From: Bacteroidota bacterium
GTDB lineage: Bacteria; Bacteroidota; Bacteroidia; Bacteroidales; P3
Assembly (NCBI GenBank): GCA_023415495.1
Contig: JAEZKK010000011.1
Span: 297,268-361,267 of the forward strand
Direction: 5' to 3'
Length of the DNA: 64,000 nt
The notes under the pieces were generated by a model. It was not told the origin of the DNA. It searched no databases and saw nothing but the letters and a program-made list of their open reading frames with translations. Position 1 is the first letter of the stretch. The number at the start of each line of letters is the position of its first letter. A program made the translations under genes and the position numbers. Of this stretch, positions 43,209-51,484 are shown in pieces.

Positions 43209-45656
43209 ATGAAACATGTAATTGTAGGAGGTGTTGCTGGCGGTGCTACTGCGGCAGCAAGAATAAGAAGAATTGACGAGAGTGCTGAGATTATCCTTTT
43301 AGAAAAGGGTAAGCATATATCTTATGCTAATTGCGGGCTTCCGTATTATATTGGTGGAGAGATTGAGGAAAGAGAAAAGCTTTTCCTTCAAACTCCTCAA
43401 AGTTTTGGAACGAGATTTAAGGTAGATGTAAGGGTAGAGAACGAGGTTGTATCTATCGATAAGGATAAGAAAGAGGTATTAATAAGAAGAGGAGATTCAA
43501 GCACATATACAGAGTCTTATGATAGATTATTGCTCTCTCCTGGGGCTTCTCCAGTAAGACCTCCAATAAAAGGTATTGATTCAGAAGGGATTTTTACCCT
43601 TAGAAATGTAACTGATACTGATAAGATCAAACATTATATTACGAGTAGAAAAGTTCAGAATGCTGTTGTAGTTGGTGCCGGCTTTATTGGGCTCGAGATG
43701 GCAGAAAACCTACATCATGCAGGTGCTGAGGTTACTATTGTTGAGATGAATAACCAGGTAATGACTCCTGTTGATTTCTCAATGGCTGCTCATGTTCATC
43801 AACACCTAATCCAAAAGAATATAAACCTATATCTTGAAATTGGAGCTGAACGCTTTGAGAGAAGAGGGGATAAGATAGATGTTTATTTGACAAATAAGGA
43901 AATAATAACTACCGATATAGTAATTCTTTCCATAGGAGTTAGACCAGATATTCAGCTTGCAAAAACTACAGATATTAAGGTTGGAGAGACAGGTGGAATA
44001 TGGGTAGATGAATATCTTCAAACCTCTGTAAAAGATATTTACGCAGTGGGAGATGCTATTGAATTTCCTCATCCAATCACTGGCAAGCCATGGTTAAACT
44101 ATCTTGCAAATCCTGCGAATAGACAAGGTAGGATTGTTGCGGATAATATGGTTTTTGGCAATAAGTATAAATATGAAGGAGCTATTGGAACCTCTATTGC
44201 AAAGGTTTTTGATATGACAGTAGCCTCAACAGGGCTTGCTGGAAAGAAGCTAAAACAGTTAGGTATTCCATATATCAGCTCAACAACTCACTCAAATTCT
44301 CATGCAGGGTATTATCCAAATGCATTGCCCTTATCAATTAAGCTTATGTTTTCCCCAGAAGATGGAAGGATTTTGGGTGCTTCGGTTGTAGGTTATGATG
44401 GAGTTGATAAGAGGATTGACCAGATTGCATTATTGATTAAGAAACAAGGAACTATCAACGATTTAATTGAATTAGAACATGCTTATGCCCCTCCGTATTC
44501 ATCTGCAAAAGATCCTATTGCAATAGCTGGCTATGTTGCTTCGAATATTCTTAATGGAATTATGCCAATAATTACTTGGAGAGATATTAGCCATTTAGCA
44601 AGAGAAACCTCTGTTTTGATAGATGTTAGAACAAAGTCAGAGTATGATATGGGAACTATTAGAGGAGCTTTGAATATTCCTGTTGATGAGTTAAGAGAGA
44701 GATTGGATGAGATTCCAAAGAATAAGGATATTATTATCTTCTGCCAAATTGGTTTAAGAGGGTATTTAGCTCATAAGATTCTAACTCAAAATGGATTTAA
44801 GAATGTTAAAAATCTTTCAGGTGGTTATAAGACTTATTCAATCGCAACAGCACCTATCTCTCATATCGAACCTAAGATAATTAAGGATGGTAAAGCTGAA
44901 TTAGACGAGCAAAACACTAAGGTTGAGATTAAAACTATGAAGATAAATGCTTGTGGATTACAATGTCCCGGTCCTATTCTAAAGCTAAAGAATGCAGTTG
45001 ATGAGGTTTCGGTTGGACAGAGAATAGAGATAAGCTCTACTGATGCGGGCTTTGCACGTGATGCTCAAGCATGGTGTAATAGCACTGGTAATGAATTAAT
45101 ATCTTCTGAGGCAGAAAAAGGAATTTATACGATTACGATAGAAAAGGGAGCAAAGAATTGCAGTATAGTTAAGACCTCTTGTGACGATAAGGGCAAGACA
45201 ATAATTGTATTTAGTGACGACCTTGACAAGGCATTAGCAACTATGGTACTTGCAAATGGAGCTGCAGCAACAGGAGAGAAGGTAACCCTATTCTTTACTT
45301 TCTGGGGTCTTAACGTAATTAAGAAAGTAAATAAACCTAAGGTTGATAAGGATATATTCGGTAAGATGTTCTCTATGATGTTGCCTTCTCATTCCAAGAA
45401 ATTAAGTCTTTCAAAAATGTCTATGCTTGGAGCAGGTGATAAGATGATGAGACATATTATGAAAAAAAGAAATATCGAGTCTTTAGAGGCTTTAACTGCA
45501 CAAGCTCTTGCTAATGGAGTTGAGTTTATTGCTTGTCAAATGTCGATGGATGTTATGGGAGTGAATAAAGAGGAGTTGATTGATGAGGTAACTATAGGTG
45601 GAGTAGCAACATATATGGAAAGAGCAGATAATGCAAATGTTAATCTATTTATTTAA
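43209..45656 (+). CDS. CoA-disulfide reductase - rhodanese - TusA - DsrE-like fusion
   Basis: 815 residues with four domains in order. Residues 1-445: FAD/NAD(P)H pyridine nucleotide-disulfide oxidoreductase of the CoA-disulfide reductase type with the single active cysteine C42 in SYANCGLPY and the NAD site VVVGAGFIGLEMAE. Residues 455-550: rhodanese with C512 in IFCQIGLRGY. Residues 575-645: TusA/SirA-like, C586 in CGLQCPGP. Residues 655-815: DsrE/DsrF-like domain with GAGDKMMRHIMKKRNI. The parts can reduce CoA per- or disulfides, take sulfane sulfur from a donor and pass it between cysteines. It leads an operon with a thioredoxin, a MarR regulator and a second rhodanese. Exact substrate not proven. 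Confidence 0.93.
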   Translation: MKHVIVGGVAGGATAAARIRRIDESAEIILLEKGKHISYANCGLPYYIGGEIEEREKLFLQTPQSFGTRFKVDVRVENEVVSIDKDKKEVLIRRGDSSTYTESYDRLLLSPGASPVRPPIKGIDSEGIFTLRNVTDTDKIKHYITSRKVQNAVVVGAGFIGLEMAENLHHAGAEVTIVEMNNQVMTPVDFSMAAHVHQHLIQKNINLYLEIGAERFERRGDKIDVYLTNKEIITTDIVILSIGVRPDIQLAKTTDIKVGETGGIWVDEYLQTSVKDIYAVGDAIEFPHPITGKPWLNYLANPANRQGRIVADNMVFGNKYKYEGAIGTSIAKVFDMTVASTGLAGKKLKQLGIPYISSTTHSNSHAGYYPNALPLSIKLMFSPEDGRILGASVVGYDGVDKRIDQIALLIKKQGTINDLIELEHAYAPPYSSAKDPIAIAGYVASNILNGIMPIITWRDISHLARETSVLIDVRTKSEYDMGTIRGALNIPVDELRERLDEIPKNKDIIIFCQIGLRGYLAHKILTQNGFKNVKNLSGGYKTYSIATAPISHIEPKIIKDGKAELDEQNTKVEIKTMKINACGLQCPGPILKLKNAVDEVSVGQRIEISSTDAGFARDAQAWCNSTGNELISSEAEKGIYTITIEKGAKNCSIVKTSCDDKGKTIIVFSDDLDKALATMVLANGAAATGEKVTLFFTFWGLNVIKKVNKPKVDKDIFGKMFSMMLPSHSKKLSLSKMSMLGAGDKMMRHIMKKRNIESLEALTAQALANGVEFIACQMSMDVMGVNKEELIDEVTIGGVATYMERADNANVNLFI

Positions 45657-45662
45657 TCGAGT

Positions 45663-45872
45663 ATGAAGAGTTTTATAGTTAAAAATATACTTGCAATAAT
45701 TGGAGCTATATTGGGCATTCTCGGAGGATATCTATATTGGAGATATATAGGTTGCCAGAGTGGATGCCCAATAACCTCTTCTCCAATAAACAGTTCTATT
45801 TGGGGAGGAGTAATGGGAGGATTGCTATTTAGTATTTTCCCAAAAAAGAAGAATATAGATAAAAGTGAATAG
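45663..45872 (+). CDS. Small membrane protein, DUF6132-like
   Basis: 69 residues with two hydrophobic segments (about 7-27 and 47-61) separated by YIGCQSGCPITSSPINS, which contains two cysteines five residues apart. This CxxxxC-in-a-hairpin shape matches small proteins filed under DUF6132 that often accompany rhodanese genes; the family name is a cautious recognition. It starts six bases after the fusion gene. A role in moving sulfur compounds across the membrane would be a guess. Confidence 0.7.
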   Translation: MKSFIVKNILAIIGAILGILGGYLYWRYIGCQSGCPITSSPINSSIWGGVMGGLLFSIFPKKKNIDKSE

Positions 45873-45892
45873 GATATAATTGATTATTGAAT

Positions 45893-46489
45893 ATGCAAGA
45901 TAATTTTGAAACAAAGGCTAAAACATGGGACGAGAATCCTCTTCAAGTTAGGATTACATCTAATTTTGTTAATCAATTGTACAATTCTACCTTTCTTTAT
46001 AAGAGTGATAAGATTGCAGAGGTTGGTTGTGGTACAGGATTAGTAGGTCTAAACCTTGCTAAATATGTCAATAAGATATATATGATAGATAATTCTCCCT
46101 CAATGCTTAATGTGCTTAGAGAAAAGATAGATAATTATTCAATTAATAACGCATTGGTCTATGAGGGGGAATTTGAGAAGAGTAGTATTGAGGATTTAAG
46201 CGGAGTTATAACTTTTATGTCTCTTCATCATATTGAAAATACAGAAGAGTTTATTGAGAGGGCATATAATAAACTTAGTGATAATGGATTTTTAGCAATA
46301 GGAGATATTCTCTCTGAAGATGGTTCCTTTCATACTAATATTACTGTTCCTCATAATGGGTTCGATATTGATAAACTATCTAAAACAATTGAAGAAAATG
46401 GTTTCCTTATTCTAAGAAAACATATATATGATTATATCGAAAAAAACGAAAAGAAATATCCAATATTTATAATAATAGCACAAAAATGA
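45893..46489 (+). CDS. Class I SAM-dependent methyltransferase
   Basis: 198 residues from the ATG at 45893 (a TTG two codons upstream is less likely). The SAM-binding motif AEVGCGTGLVGLNLA is followed by the acidic IDNSPSML and by SLHHIENTEEFIERA, the usual motif order of a Rossmann methyltransferase. Its position in a thiol operon suggests a small sulfur-containing or metalloid substrate, but that is inference. It overlaps the thioredoxin gene by four bases (ATGA). Confidence 0.85.
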   Translation: MQDNFETKAKTWDENPLQVRITSNFVNQLYNSTFLYKSDKIAEVGCGTGLVGLNLAKYVNKIYMIDNSPSMLNVLREKIDNYSINNALVYEGEFEKSSIEDLSGVITFMSLHHIENTEEFIERAYNKLSDNGFLAIGDILSEDGSFHTNITVPHNGFDIDKLSKTIEENGFLILRKHIYDYIEKNEKKYPIFIIIAQK

Positions 46490-46977
46490 ACAAAATCATA
46501 AATTTTGCGTTTATATTATCAGTAGTATTATTTACTTCATGTGATAAAAATGAAAATGCAATAAAATTAAAAGACAAAAAAGAAGAAATAATAAACAAAA
46601 AAGAAACAAAAATGAACACAGTTAAGTTAACAAAGGCAGACTTTCTAACTAAAGTTTTTGATTACGAAAGCAATCCAACAGAATGGAAATATTTAGGAGA
46701 TAAGCCAGCAATTATAGATTTTTACGCTGATTGGTGTGGGCCATGCAAAATGATAGCACCTATCTTAGAAGAATTAGCACAAGAATACCAAGGAGAAATT
46801 GTTATTTACAAGATAGACACAGAGGCTGAACAAGAATTAGCAGCAGCTTTTGGTATTCGCTCAATTCCGAGTCTATTATTTATTCCAATGGGTGAGCAAC
46901 CTCAAATGGTTCAAGGAGCATTACCTAAGAGTGAATTTAAAAAGGCAATTGAAACAGTATTATTGAAAAAACAATAG
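46486..46977 (+). CDS. Thioredoxin with lipoprotein signal
   Basis: 163 residues. The N-terminus is a lipoprotein signal with lipobox FTSC (C19), then a Lys/Glu-rich linker and a standard thioredoxin fold with W83-C84-G-P-C87 in FYADWCGPCKM and the cis-proline RSIPSLLF. This places a thiol reductase on the periplasmic side. An internal ATG at 46612 (MNTVKLTKADF), just before the thioredoxin domain, could also make a cytoplasmic form. It overlaps the preceding methyltransferase by four bases. Confidence 0.92.
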   Translation: MNKIINFAFILSVVLFTSCDKNENAIKLKDKKEEIINKKETKMNTVKLTKADFLTKVFDYESNPTEWKYLGDKPAIIDFYADWCGPCKMIAPILEELAQEYQGEIVIYKIDTEAEQELAAAFGIRSIPSLLFIPMGEQPQMVQGALPKSEFKKAIETVLLKKQ

Positions 46978-47004
46978 TTTTAAACCATATAAAATAAATT
47001 AATT

Positions 47005-47385
47005 ATGAGAACACTTTGTAAAATTAGAGACTTGTATCGTTCTATCGCAGAATTTGAAGCAAGATTTGAAGAAAGGTATGAATTAAGCCTTAATGCTGGT
47101 ATGTTATTATGCAGCCTTGAAGAAAAACTAAGTTTAACTTCTGGAGAAGTAGCTACCCTATTAGGAATTACCTATTCCAACGCTTCTAAAGTAATTAAAG
47201 AAGTAGAGGATAAGAACCTTTTAAATAGGAAAATGGGAATCAAAGACAAACGTCAAATGTATTTCTCATTATCTGAAAATGGACATCAACTATTAAATGA
47301 TATGTCTAAGAACATGGTTCAACTTCCTATAGACTTAAAAAGATTTATGAGTCAATTTGCAAATGAGGATGGAGGAGAAAAATAG
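47005..47385 (+). CDS. MarR-type winged-helix regulator
   Basis: 126 residues with a winged helix-turn-helix: LSLTSGEVATLLGITYSNASKVIKEVEDKNLLNRKMGIKDKRQMYFSLSENG-like, where LLGITYSNASKVIKEVE is the recognition helix zone and DKRQMYFSL the wing. This is the MarR layout. No conserved cysteine pair for redox sensing is obvious. It probably controls its own operon through the palindromes at 43086-43158. It overlaps the rhodanese gene. Confidence 0.82.
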   Translation: MRTLCKIRDLYRSIAEFEARFEERYELSLNAGMLLCSLEEKLSLTSGEVATLLGITYSNASKVIKEVEDKNLLNRKMGIKDKRQMYFSLSENGHQLLNDMSKNMVQLPIDLKRFMSQFANEDGGEK

Positions 47386-47692
47386 TTTAATAGTAGAAAA
47401 CCTCTATAATGCTGATTTTGCTAAAAAAATCATGGATTCTAATGTCCAACTTTTAGATGTTAGAACAGAGGAAGAATACAAGGAAGTAAAAATTCCAAAC
47501 TCAATAAATATTGATGTAACAAAAAGCGATTTCTTTGATAAGATTGAATCTTTAGATAAGTCAAGACCTATTGCAGTTTATTGTAGAAGTGGTCAGAGAA
47601 GTTTTATGGCTGCTCAAATTCTTGCCTCAAGGGGTTTTATTGTTTCAAACTTACAGAATGGTTTATTGAATTGGAACGGTCAAACAGAATAA
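47369..47692 (+). CDS. Single-domain rhodanese
   Basis: 107 residues if started at the ATG at 47369; ATG 47363 is equally in frame. It has the rhodanese phrases QLLDVRTEEEYKEVKIPNSINI and the active-site loop VYCRSGQRS with the sulfur-carrying cysteine. Such proteins accept and donate sulfane sulfur. It overlaps the 3' end of the MarR gene and ends the operon, followed by a bidirectional terminator. Confidence 0.92.
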   Translation: MEEKNSLIVENLYNADFAKKIMDSNVQLLDVRTEEEYKEVKIPNSINIDVTKSDFFDKIESLDKSRPIAVYCRSGQRSFMAAQILASRGFIVSNLQNGLLNWNGQTE

Positions 47693-47718
47693 ACCTAAAT
47701 AAGTTTGATATTAAAAAG

Positions 47719-47755
47719 AAAAATACGGCTCAAAACTAATATGAACCGTATTTTT
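47719..47755. terminator. Bidirectional terminator
   Basis: Perfect 10-bp arms AAAAATACGG (47719-47728) and CCGTATTTTT (47746-47755), T run on the right and A run on the left. It serves the rhodanese gene on the plus strand and the biotin-carrier gene on the minus strand. Confidence 0.8.
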
Positions 47756-47775
47756 TTGTCTTTTTAAATTAAGCT

Positions 47776-48048
47776 TTAGTCAATCTCAATTAGAACATCG
47801 TTCTTACTTACAACTTGACCTTTCTTAATATTAATTGCTTTTATTTTTCCATCAATAGTAGAGGTAATAATATTATCCATCTTCATTGCATGAAGAGAAC
47901 ATAAAGAATCTCCCTTTTTTACTGATTGTCCCTTTTTTACAAAGATATCAATAATTGTTCCTGGGATAAAAGCATAGATTTGTCCTGGGTCTACCTTAAT
48001 ATATAGTTGACGGTAATAAGCCCTTTGGTCTTTATTTTTTTCTGACAT
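47776..48048 (-). CDS. Biotin carrier protein of an acyl-CoA carboxylase/decarboxylase
   Basis: 90 residues from the ATG at 48048. A biotinyl domain with the lysine K56 in the motif HAMKMDN (the canonical AMKM) and the VVSKNDVLIEID end. It carries CO2 on biotin between the partner subunits. The neighbour upstream is the carboxyltransferase, so the two belong to propionyl-CoA carboxylase or methylmalonyl-CoA decarboxylase. The first 25 residues lack the long Ala/Pro linker found in many such proteins. Confidence 0.9.
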   Translation of the reverse strand: MSEKNKDQRAYYRQLYIKVDPGQIYAFIPGTIIDIFVKKGQSVKKGDSLCSLHAMKMDNIITSTIDGKIKAINIKKGQVVSKNDVLIEID

Positions 48049-48094
48049 AGTCAATATATTTTATTTAATTCTTGTTTATCCTGAAATTATTATT

Positions 48095-49642
48095 TTAAAA
48101 AGGAGGAATTCCATGTTTCTTACTTGGATTCTCAGTTTGCTTATTCTTAGTTATACTCAACGCATGAATTATAAAGTCTCTTGTTTCTGCAGGCTGGATA
48201 ACAGCATCTACATAACCGTAAGAAGCAGCAACATAAGGATTAGCAAATTTCTCTCTATATTCTTGGATTTTTATTTTCCTCATTTCTTCAGGATTCTCTG
48301 CAGACATTATTTCACTTTTGAAAATAATATTAGCAGCACCCTCAGGTCCCATAACAGCAATTTCAGCAGTTGGCCAAGCAAATACAAAATCAGCTTTCAA
48401 GTGATTAGAACACATTGCTATATATCCTCCTCCATAAGCCTTTCTAAGAATTACAGTAATCTTAGGAACCGTTGCTTCAGAATAAGCATATAGAATTTTA
48501 GCACCATGGCGAATAACTCCAGCATGCTCTTGATTAACTCCTGGTAAATATCCAGGTAGGTCTTCCAAGGTTATTAATGGAATATTGAAAGCGTCGCAGT
48601 AGCGGATAAATCTTGCAGCCTTGTCAGAAGAGTTGCAATCTAATACCCCTGCAAGAGCAATTGGTTGATTGGCAACAAAACCAACAGTATCACCATTGAT
48701 TCTTGAGAACCCAACTACAATATTTGGAGCAAACAGCTCATGAACTTCTAAAAACTCAGAGTTATCAGCAATACTCTTGATGATATTTCTAACATCATAA
48801 GGTTGAGAAGGCTCTTTTGGGAAAATTTGCGATATCTTATAATCCTTAGATTTAGGCTTCTTTGAAGCGAATGACTCTGCTTTTTTGGTGTTATTCCAAG
48901 GAATATACGAGAAAAGAGTCTTGATTTGCTCAAAACACTCTAATTCACTTTCAGCAAAGAAATGAGCATTACCAGAAATCTCGGCATGAACTCTTGCTCC
49001 TCCAAGGTCTTCTTGAGATATCTCTTCTCCCAATACTGTTTTGATAACATCAGGACCTGTGATAAACATCTTAGAAATCTTGTCCACAACAAATACGAAA
49101 TCTGTAAGGGCTGGAGAATATACTGCTCCACCAGCACAAGGACCAAGGATTACTGATATCTGAGGAATTACACCTGATGCCATTGTATTGCGATAAAATA
49201 TATCGCCATAACCAGCTAAAGCATTAACCCCTTCTTGAATACGAGCCCCTCCCGAATCGTTAATCCCGATAATAGGAGTTTTGAGTTTCATTGCATGGTC
49301 CATAATCTTGCATATCTTCTTTGCATGCATATAGCCCAATGACCCACCTGCAACAGTAAAGTCTTGTGCGTAAATACAAATAGGATATCCATTGATAGTA
49401 CCAGTACCAGTAACTACTCCGTCTCCCGGAAGAATTTTTTTATCCATATCAAAATCCTTACCGGAGTGTTGGATAAATAAGTCGTACTCATGGAAAGAAC
49501 CATCGTCTAATAATTCAAGGATTCTTTCTCTTGCGGTAAGCTTTCCTGTGGCTTTCTGTTTTTCGACAGCTTTTTCACCACCTCCTTGAAGCAATAATTG
49601 CATCTTGGATTTAAGCTCTCGTGTCTTACTATTAATTGACAT
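48095..49642 (-). CDS. mmdA: Carboxyltransferase (propionyl-CoA carboxylase beta / methylmalonyl-CoA decarboxylase alpha)
   Basis: 515 residues with both crotonase-like halves: the N-terminal TARERILELLDDGSFHEYD and AQDFTVAGGSLGYMHAKKI, the acyl-CoA motif NDSGGARIQEGV and GPCAGGAVYSPALTDF, and in the C-terminal half RKAYGGGYIAMCS and GPEGAANIIF. It moves CO2 between biotin and propionyl/methylmalonyl-CoA, a step of the succinate-propionate fermentation. Direction depends on partners not seen here: no biotin carboxylase and no sodium-pump beta subunit are in the window. Confidence 0.93.
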   Translation of the reverse strand: MSINSKTRELKSKMQLLLQGGGEKAVEKQKATGKLTARERILELLDDGSFHEYDLFIQHSGKDFDMDKKILPGDGVVTGTGTINGYPICIYAQDFTVAGGSLGYMHAKKICKIMDHAMKLKTPIIGINDSGGARIQEGVNALAGYGDIFYRNTMASGVIPQISVILGPCAGGAVYSPALTDFVFVVDKISKMFITGPDVIKTVLGEEISQEDLGGARVHAEISGNAHFFAESELECFEQIKTLFSYIPWNNTKKAESFASKKPKSKDYKISQIFPKEPSQPYDVRNIIKSIADNSEFLEVHELFAPNIVVGFSRINGDTVGFVANQPIALAGVLDCNSSDKAARFIRYCDAFNIPLITLEDLPGYLPGVNQEHAGVIRHGAKILYAYSEATVPKITVILRKAYGGGYIAMCSNHLKADFVFAWPTAEIAVMGPEGAANIIFKSEIMSAENPEEMRKIKIQEYREKFANPYVAASYGYVDAVIQPAETRDFIIHALSITKNKQTENPSKKHGIPPF

Positions 49643-49942
49643 ATTTCAATTATTGATTAAACACTATTGTTTATGTTTGAACTTGCAAAGATATATCAAA
49701 AAAACTACGAAAGCCAAATTTTTACCCTAAAATATGGGTATTAACATTTCAGAATAGCTTATAAACGTATTGAAAAATATAGGATTTAGAGGCTCAAAAA
49801 AACATTGTCTAAATTCTGTTCAAAATTACAAAAATGAATAATAACACTATAGGGACAAGTCAATCAGGTTACACTTATTATTAAATAACGCTGAGCTATT
49901 AAATTAGAAAAGTAGATTATTAATTTGATAAGATATTATCTT
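49643..49942. other. AT-rich gap
   Basis: Contains the mmdA promoter (minus strand TATCTTTG at 49686-49693, 44 bases before the ATG). Nothing else recognisable. Confidence 0.6.
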
Positions 49943-50509
49943 TTAATCGTTGTTTCTTAACTTATTAATAATTGAATCAATAATTTGATTTTCAAGTTTA
50001 CCTGTGCTTTCGAGAGGATAATTATTGCCAATTTTAATTATTACTTCTCTATAAGTTGTATTATCATTTAATTTAATGAATAAAGTTGGTTTTAAATTAT
50101 TAACCACTTCAGGATACGTATTTGACAGGTCGTTTTCGTATAGAGTATTATCGTTGTATTTATTCAATTTGTTTTCTGTAAATTCATTTTTATGATTTGA
50201 ATAGAATGGACTTACTAAATAAGCATTACTGTTGATTAGTATTGTGCTGTCTTTTTTGTGTTCCCTTGTAATATTATTCCATTCAAAAGGATAGTCCTCA
50301 AGTATTATTAATCCTGATTGTTTATCCATTGTTGTAGGTGTGATTTCAAAATCAAAAATTAGTTCACTTATTGCATTCCATGTTTTATCATAACTGTCTT
50401 TAGTTTCATAAGAGTAGTTTTTTTTATAGCTATTCTTTATCGGAAAATATGTATTCATACATGATGTAAAGAATAAAATAATGATGATAGATAATAATAT
50501 TTTTTTCAT
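49943..50509 (-). CDS. Lipoprotein of unknown function
   Basis: 188 residues starting MKKILLSIIIILFFTSC, a lipoprotein signal with lipobox FTSC (C17). The mature part is polar and rich in Asn, Lys and Tyr; the early phrase SYDKTWNAISELIFDFEITPTTMDKQSG has the look of small lipoprotein domains of the BamC/DUF type in which a helix pairs with a strand, but no family can be named. It has a -7 box (minus strand TATATTTG at 50630-50637), 121 bases upstream. Single-gene unit. Confidence 0.7.
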   Translation of the reverse strand: MKKILLSIIIILFFTSCMNTYFPIKNSYKKNYSYETKDSYDKTWNAISELIFDFEITPTTMDKQSGLIILEDYPFEWNNITREHKKDSTILINSNAYLVSPFYSNHKNEFTENKLNKYNDNTLYENDLSNTYPEVVNNLKPTLFIKLNDNTTYREVIIKIGNNYPLESTGKLENQIIDSIINKLRNND

Positions 50510-50792
50510 AAATATATTTTTTTGATTGTTACATACTTATCTCTTGCTTTAGTAATAAGTTGAAGTTTATTGGTTATTAGGAATAAAACAACAAACTTAT
50601 TGTCTTAATTTATTACAAGTCTTGAGGTGCAAATATAGTAAATGTATTTGAAAGATAAACATTTTATGGCAAAAATAATATATGATACCAAAGAGTTCAC
50701 CTTGAAATATATGGTTATACTTTACTTAATAATTTTTCTAAAGATGTAATTATTGATTATCCAATTCGAAATCATTGTCGTAAACGCAAAAA
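50510..50792. other. AT-rich gap with a possible decayed reading frame
   Basis: Holds the promoter of the lipoprotein gene. From 50666 an ATG opens 27 codons (MAKIIYDTKEF...) and the next frame stays open afterwards; this may be a decayed gene or chance. No homology recognised. Confidence 0.35.
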
Positions 50793-50824
50793 AAACTCTT
50801 ATAAGTTTTTGCTTATAAGAGTTT
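50793..50824 (-). terminator. Intrinsic terminator after tRNA-Val
   Basis: Perfect 13-bp arms AAACTCTTATAAG (50793-50805) and its complement (50812-50824) with a six-base loop, and a T run on the minus strand. Confidence 0.85.
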
Positions 50825-50835
50825 CTCATTTGTTG

Positions 50836-50911
50836 TGGGAGCAACAGGATTCGAACCTGTGACCCCCTGCTTGTAAGGCAGGTGCTCTGAACCAGCTGAG
50901 CTATGCTCCCA
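50836..50911 (-). tRNA. tRNA-Val (TAC)
   Basis: 76-base cloverleaf on the minus strand. Acceptor TGGGAGC/GCTCCCA, D-arm GCTCAGCTGGTTCAGAGC, anticodon stem CCTGC/GCAGG with loop CTTACAA (anticodon TAC), T-arm CACAGGTTCGAATCCTGT. CCA is not encoded. Confidence 0.95.
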
Positions 50912-50954
50912 ATTTCTTTTGACTAATTTTTGGTTTTAGTCTCAATTGGAGTTG

Positions 50955-50962
50955 CAAAGATA
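50955..50962 (-). promoter_or_regulatory. -7 promoter box of tRNA-Val
   Basis: Minus strand TATCTTTG, 44 bases before the tRNA 5' end. Confidence 0.6.
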
Positions 50963-51154
50963 CTATGATTTTTCATACTGCCAAAAAAAAATGAAATAAA
51001 AATTACATGAAATCCTCAAAGCCTTGATAAATAGTGGATTTGATTTGGTCAATTTTTTAAATTTCTTATGATGAATCGGCAAATAATTTAAACGAAAAGG
51101 GATTTTGCTAAAACGTTATCTCAAAAGAATAAAATTAAACTTGATATAAATCTG

Positions 51155-51242
51155 AAACAATGCCATTGTTTTCATAAAACAACCGCATTGTTTGACTGAA
51201 ACAATGGCATTGTTTTGCCAAAACAACCGCATTGTTTCAGAT
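51155..51242. repeat. 22-bp-pitch array of four palindromic words
   Basis: Four 17-bp near-palindromes beginning AAACAA and ending CATTGTTT start at 51155, 51177, 51199 and 51221, exactly 22 bp apart, separated by unrelated 5-base spacers. Types alternate: AAACAATG(C/G)CATTGTTT at positions 1 and 3, AAACAACCGCATTGTTT at 2 and 4. The block is bounded by TCTGAAACAATGC on the left and its exact complement on the right. The rest of the gap 50963-51433 shows nothing. Confidence 0.9.
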
Positions 51243-51433
51243 TTTTCTTTGATAAAAATTTATGCTTTCTAAGCTTTATATAAAGGATATCTAATATTGT
51301 TTCATGTATTAAGCCTTTTTGAGGCAGTTATCTTCCCTGAAAAGATTAAGACCTAAACTAATTTCCTTTCTTCTAATATATCTGTATTCAAGATATTTAG
51401 AATTAATTGTTTTGATTTCTCTCTAAAAATGTG

Positions 51434-51441
51434 TATTTTTG
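51434..51441 (+). promoter_or_regulatory. -7 promoter box of ileS
   Basis: TATTTTTG, 43 bases before the ileS ATG. Confidence 0.6.
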
Positions 51442-51484
51442 CAGGTTAATTCTATTTTACAATAAACAGCTCTAAAATAGCAAA

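Noticed and set aside
50666..50746. A 27-codon frame MAKIIYDTKEF and a following open frame
   Set aside because: Could be a frameshifted remnant, but there is no promoter, no recognised homology and the length is within chance for AT-rich DNA.
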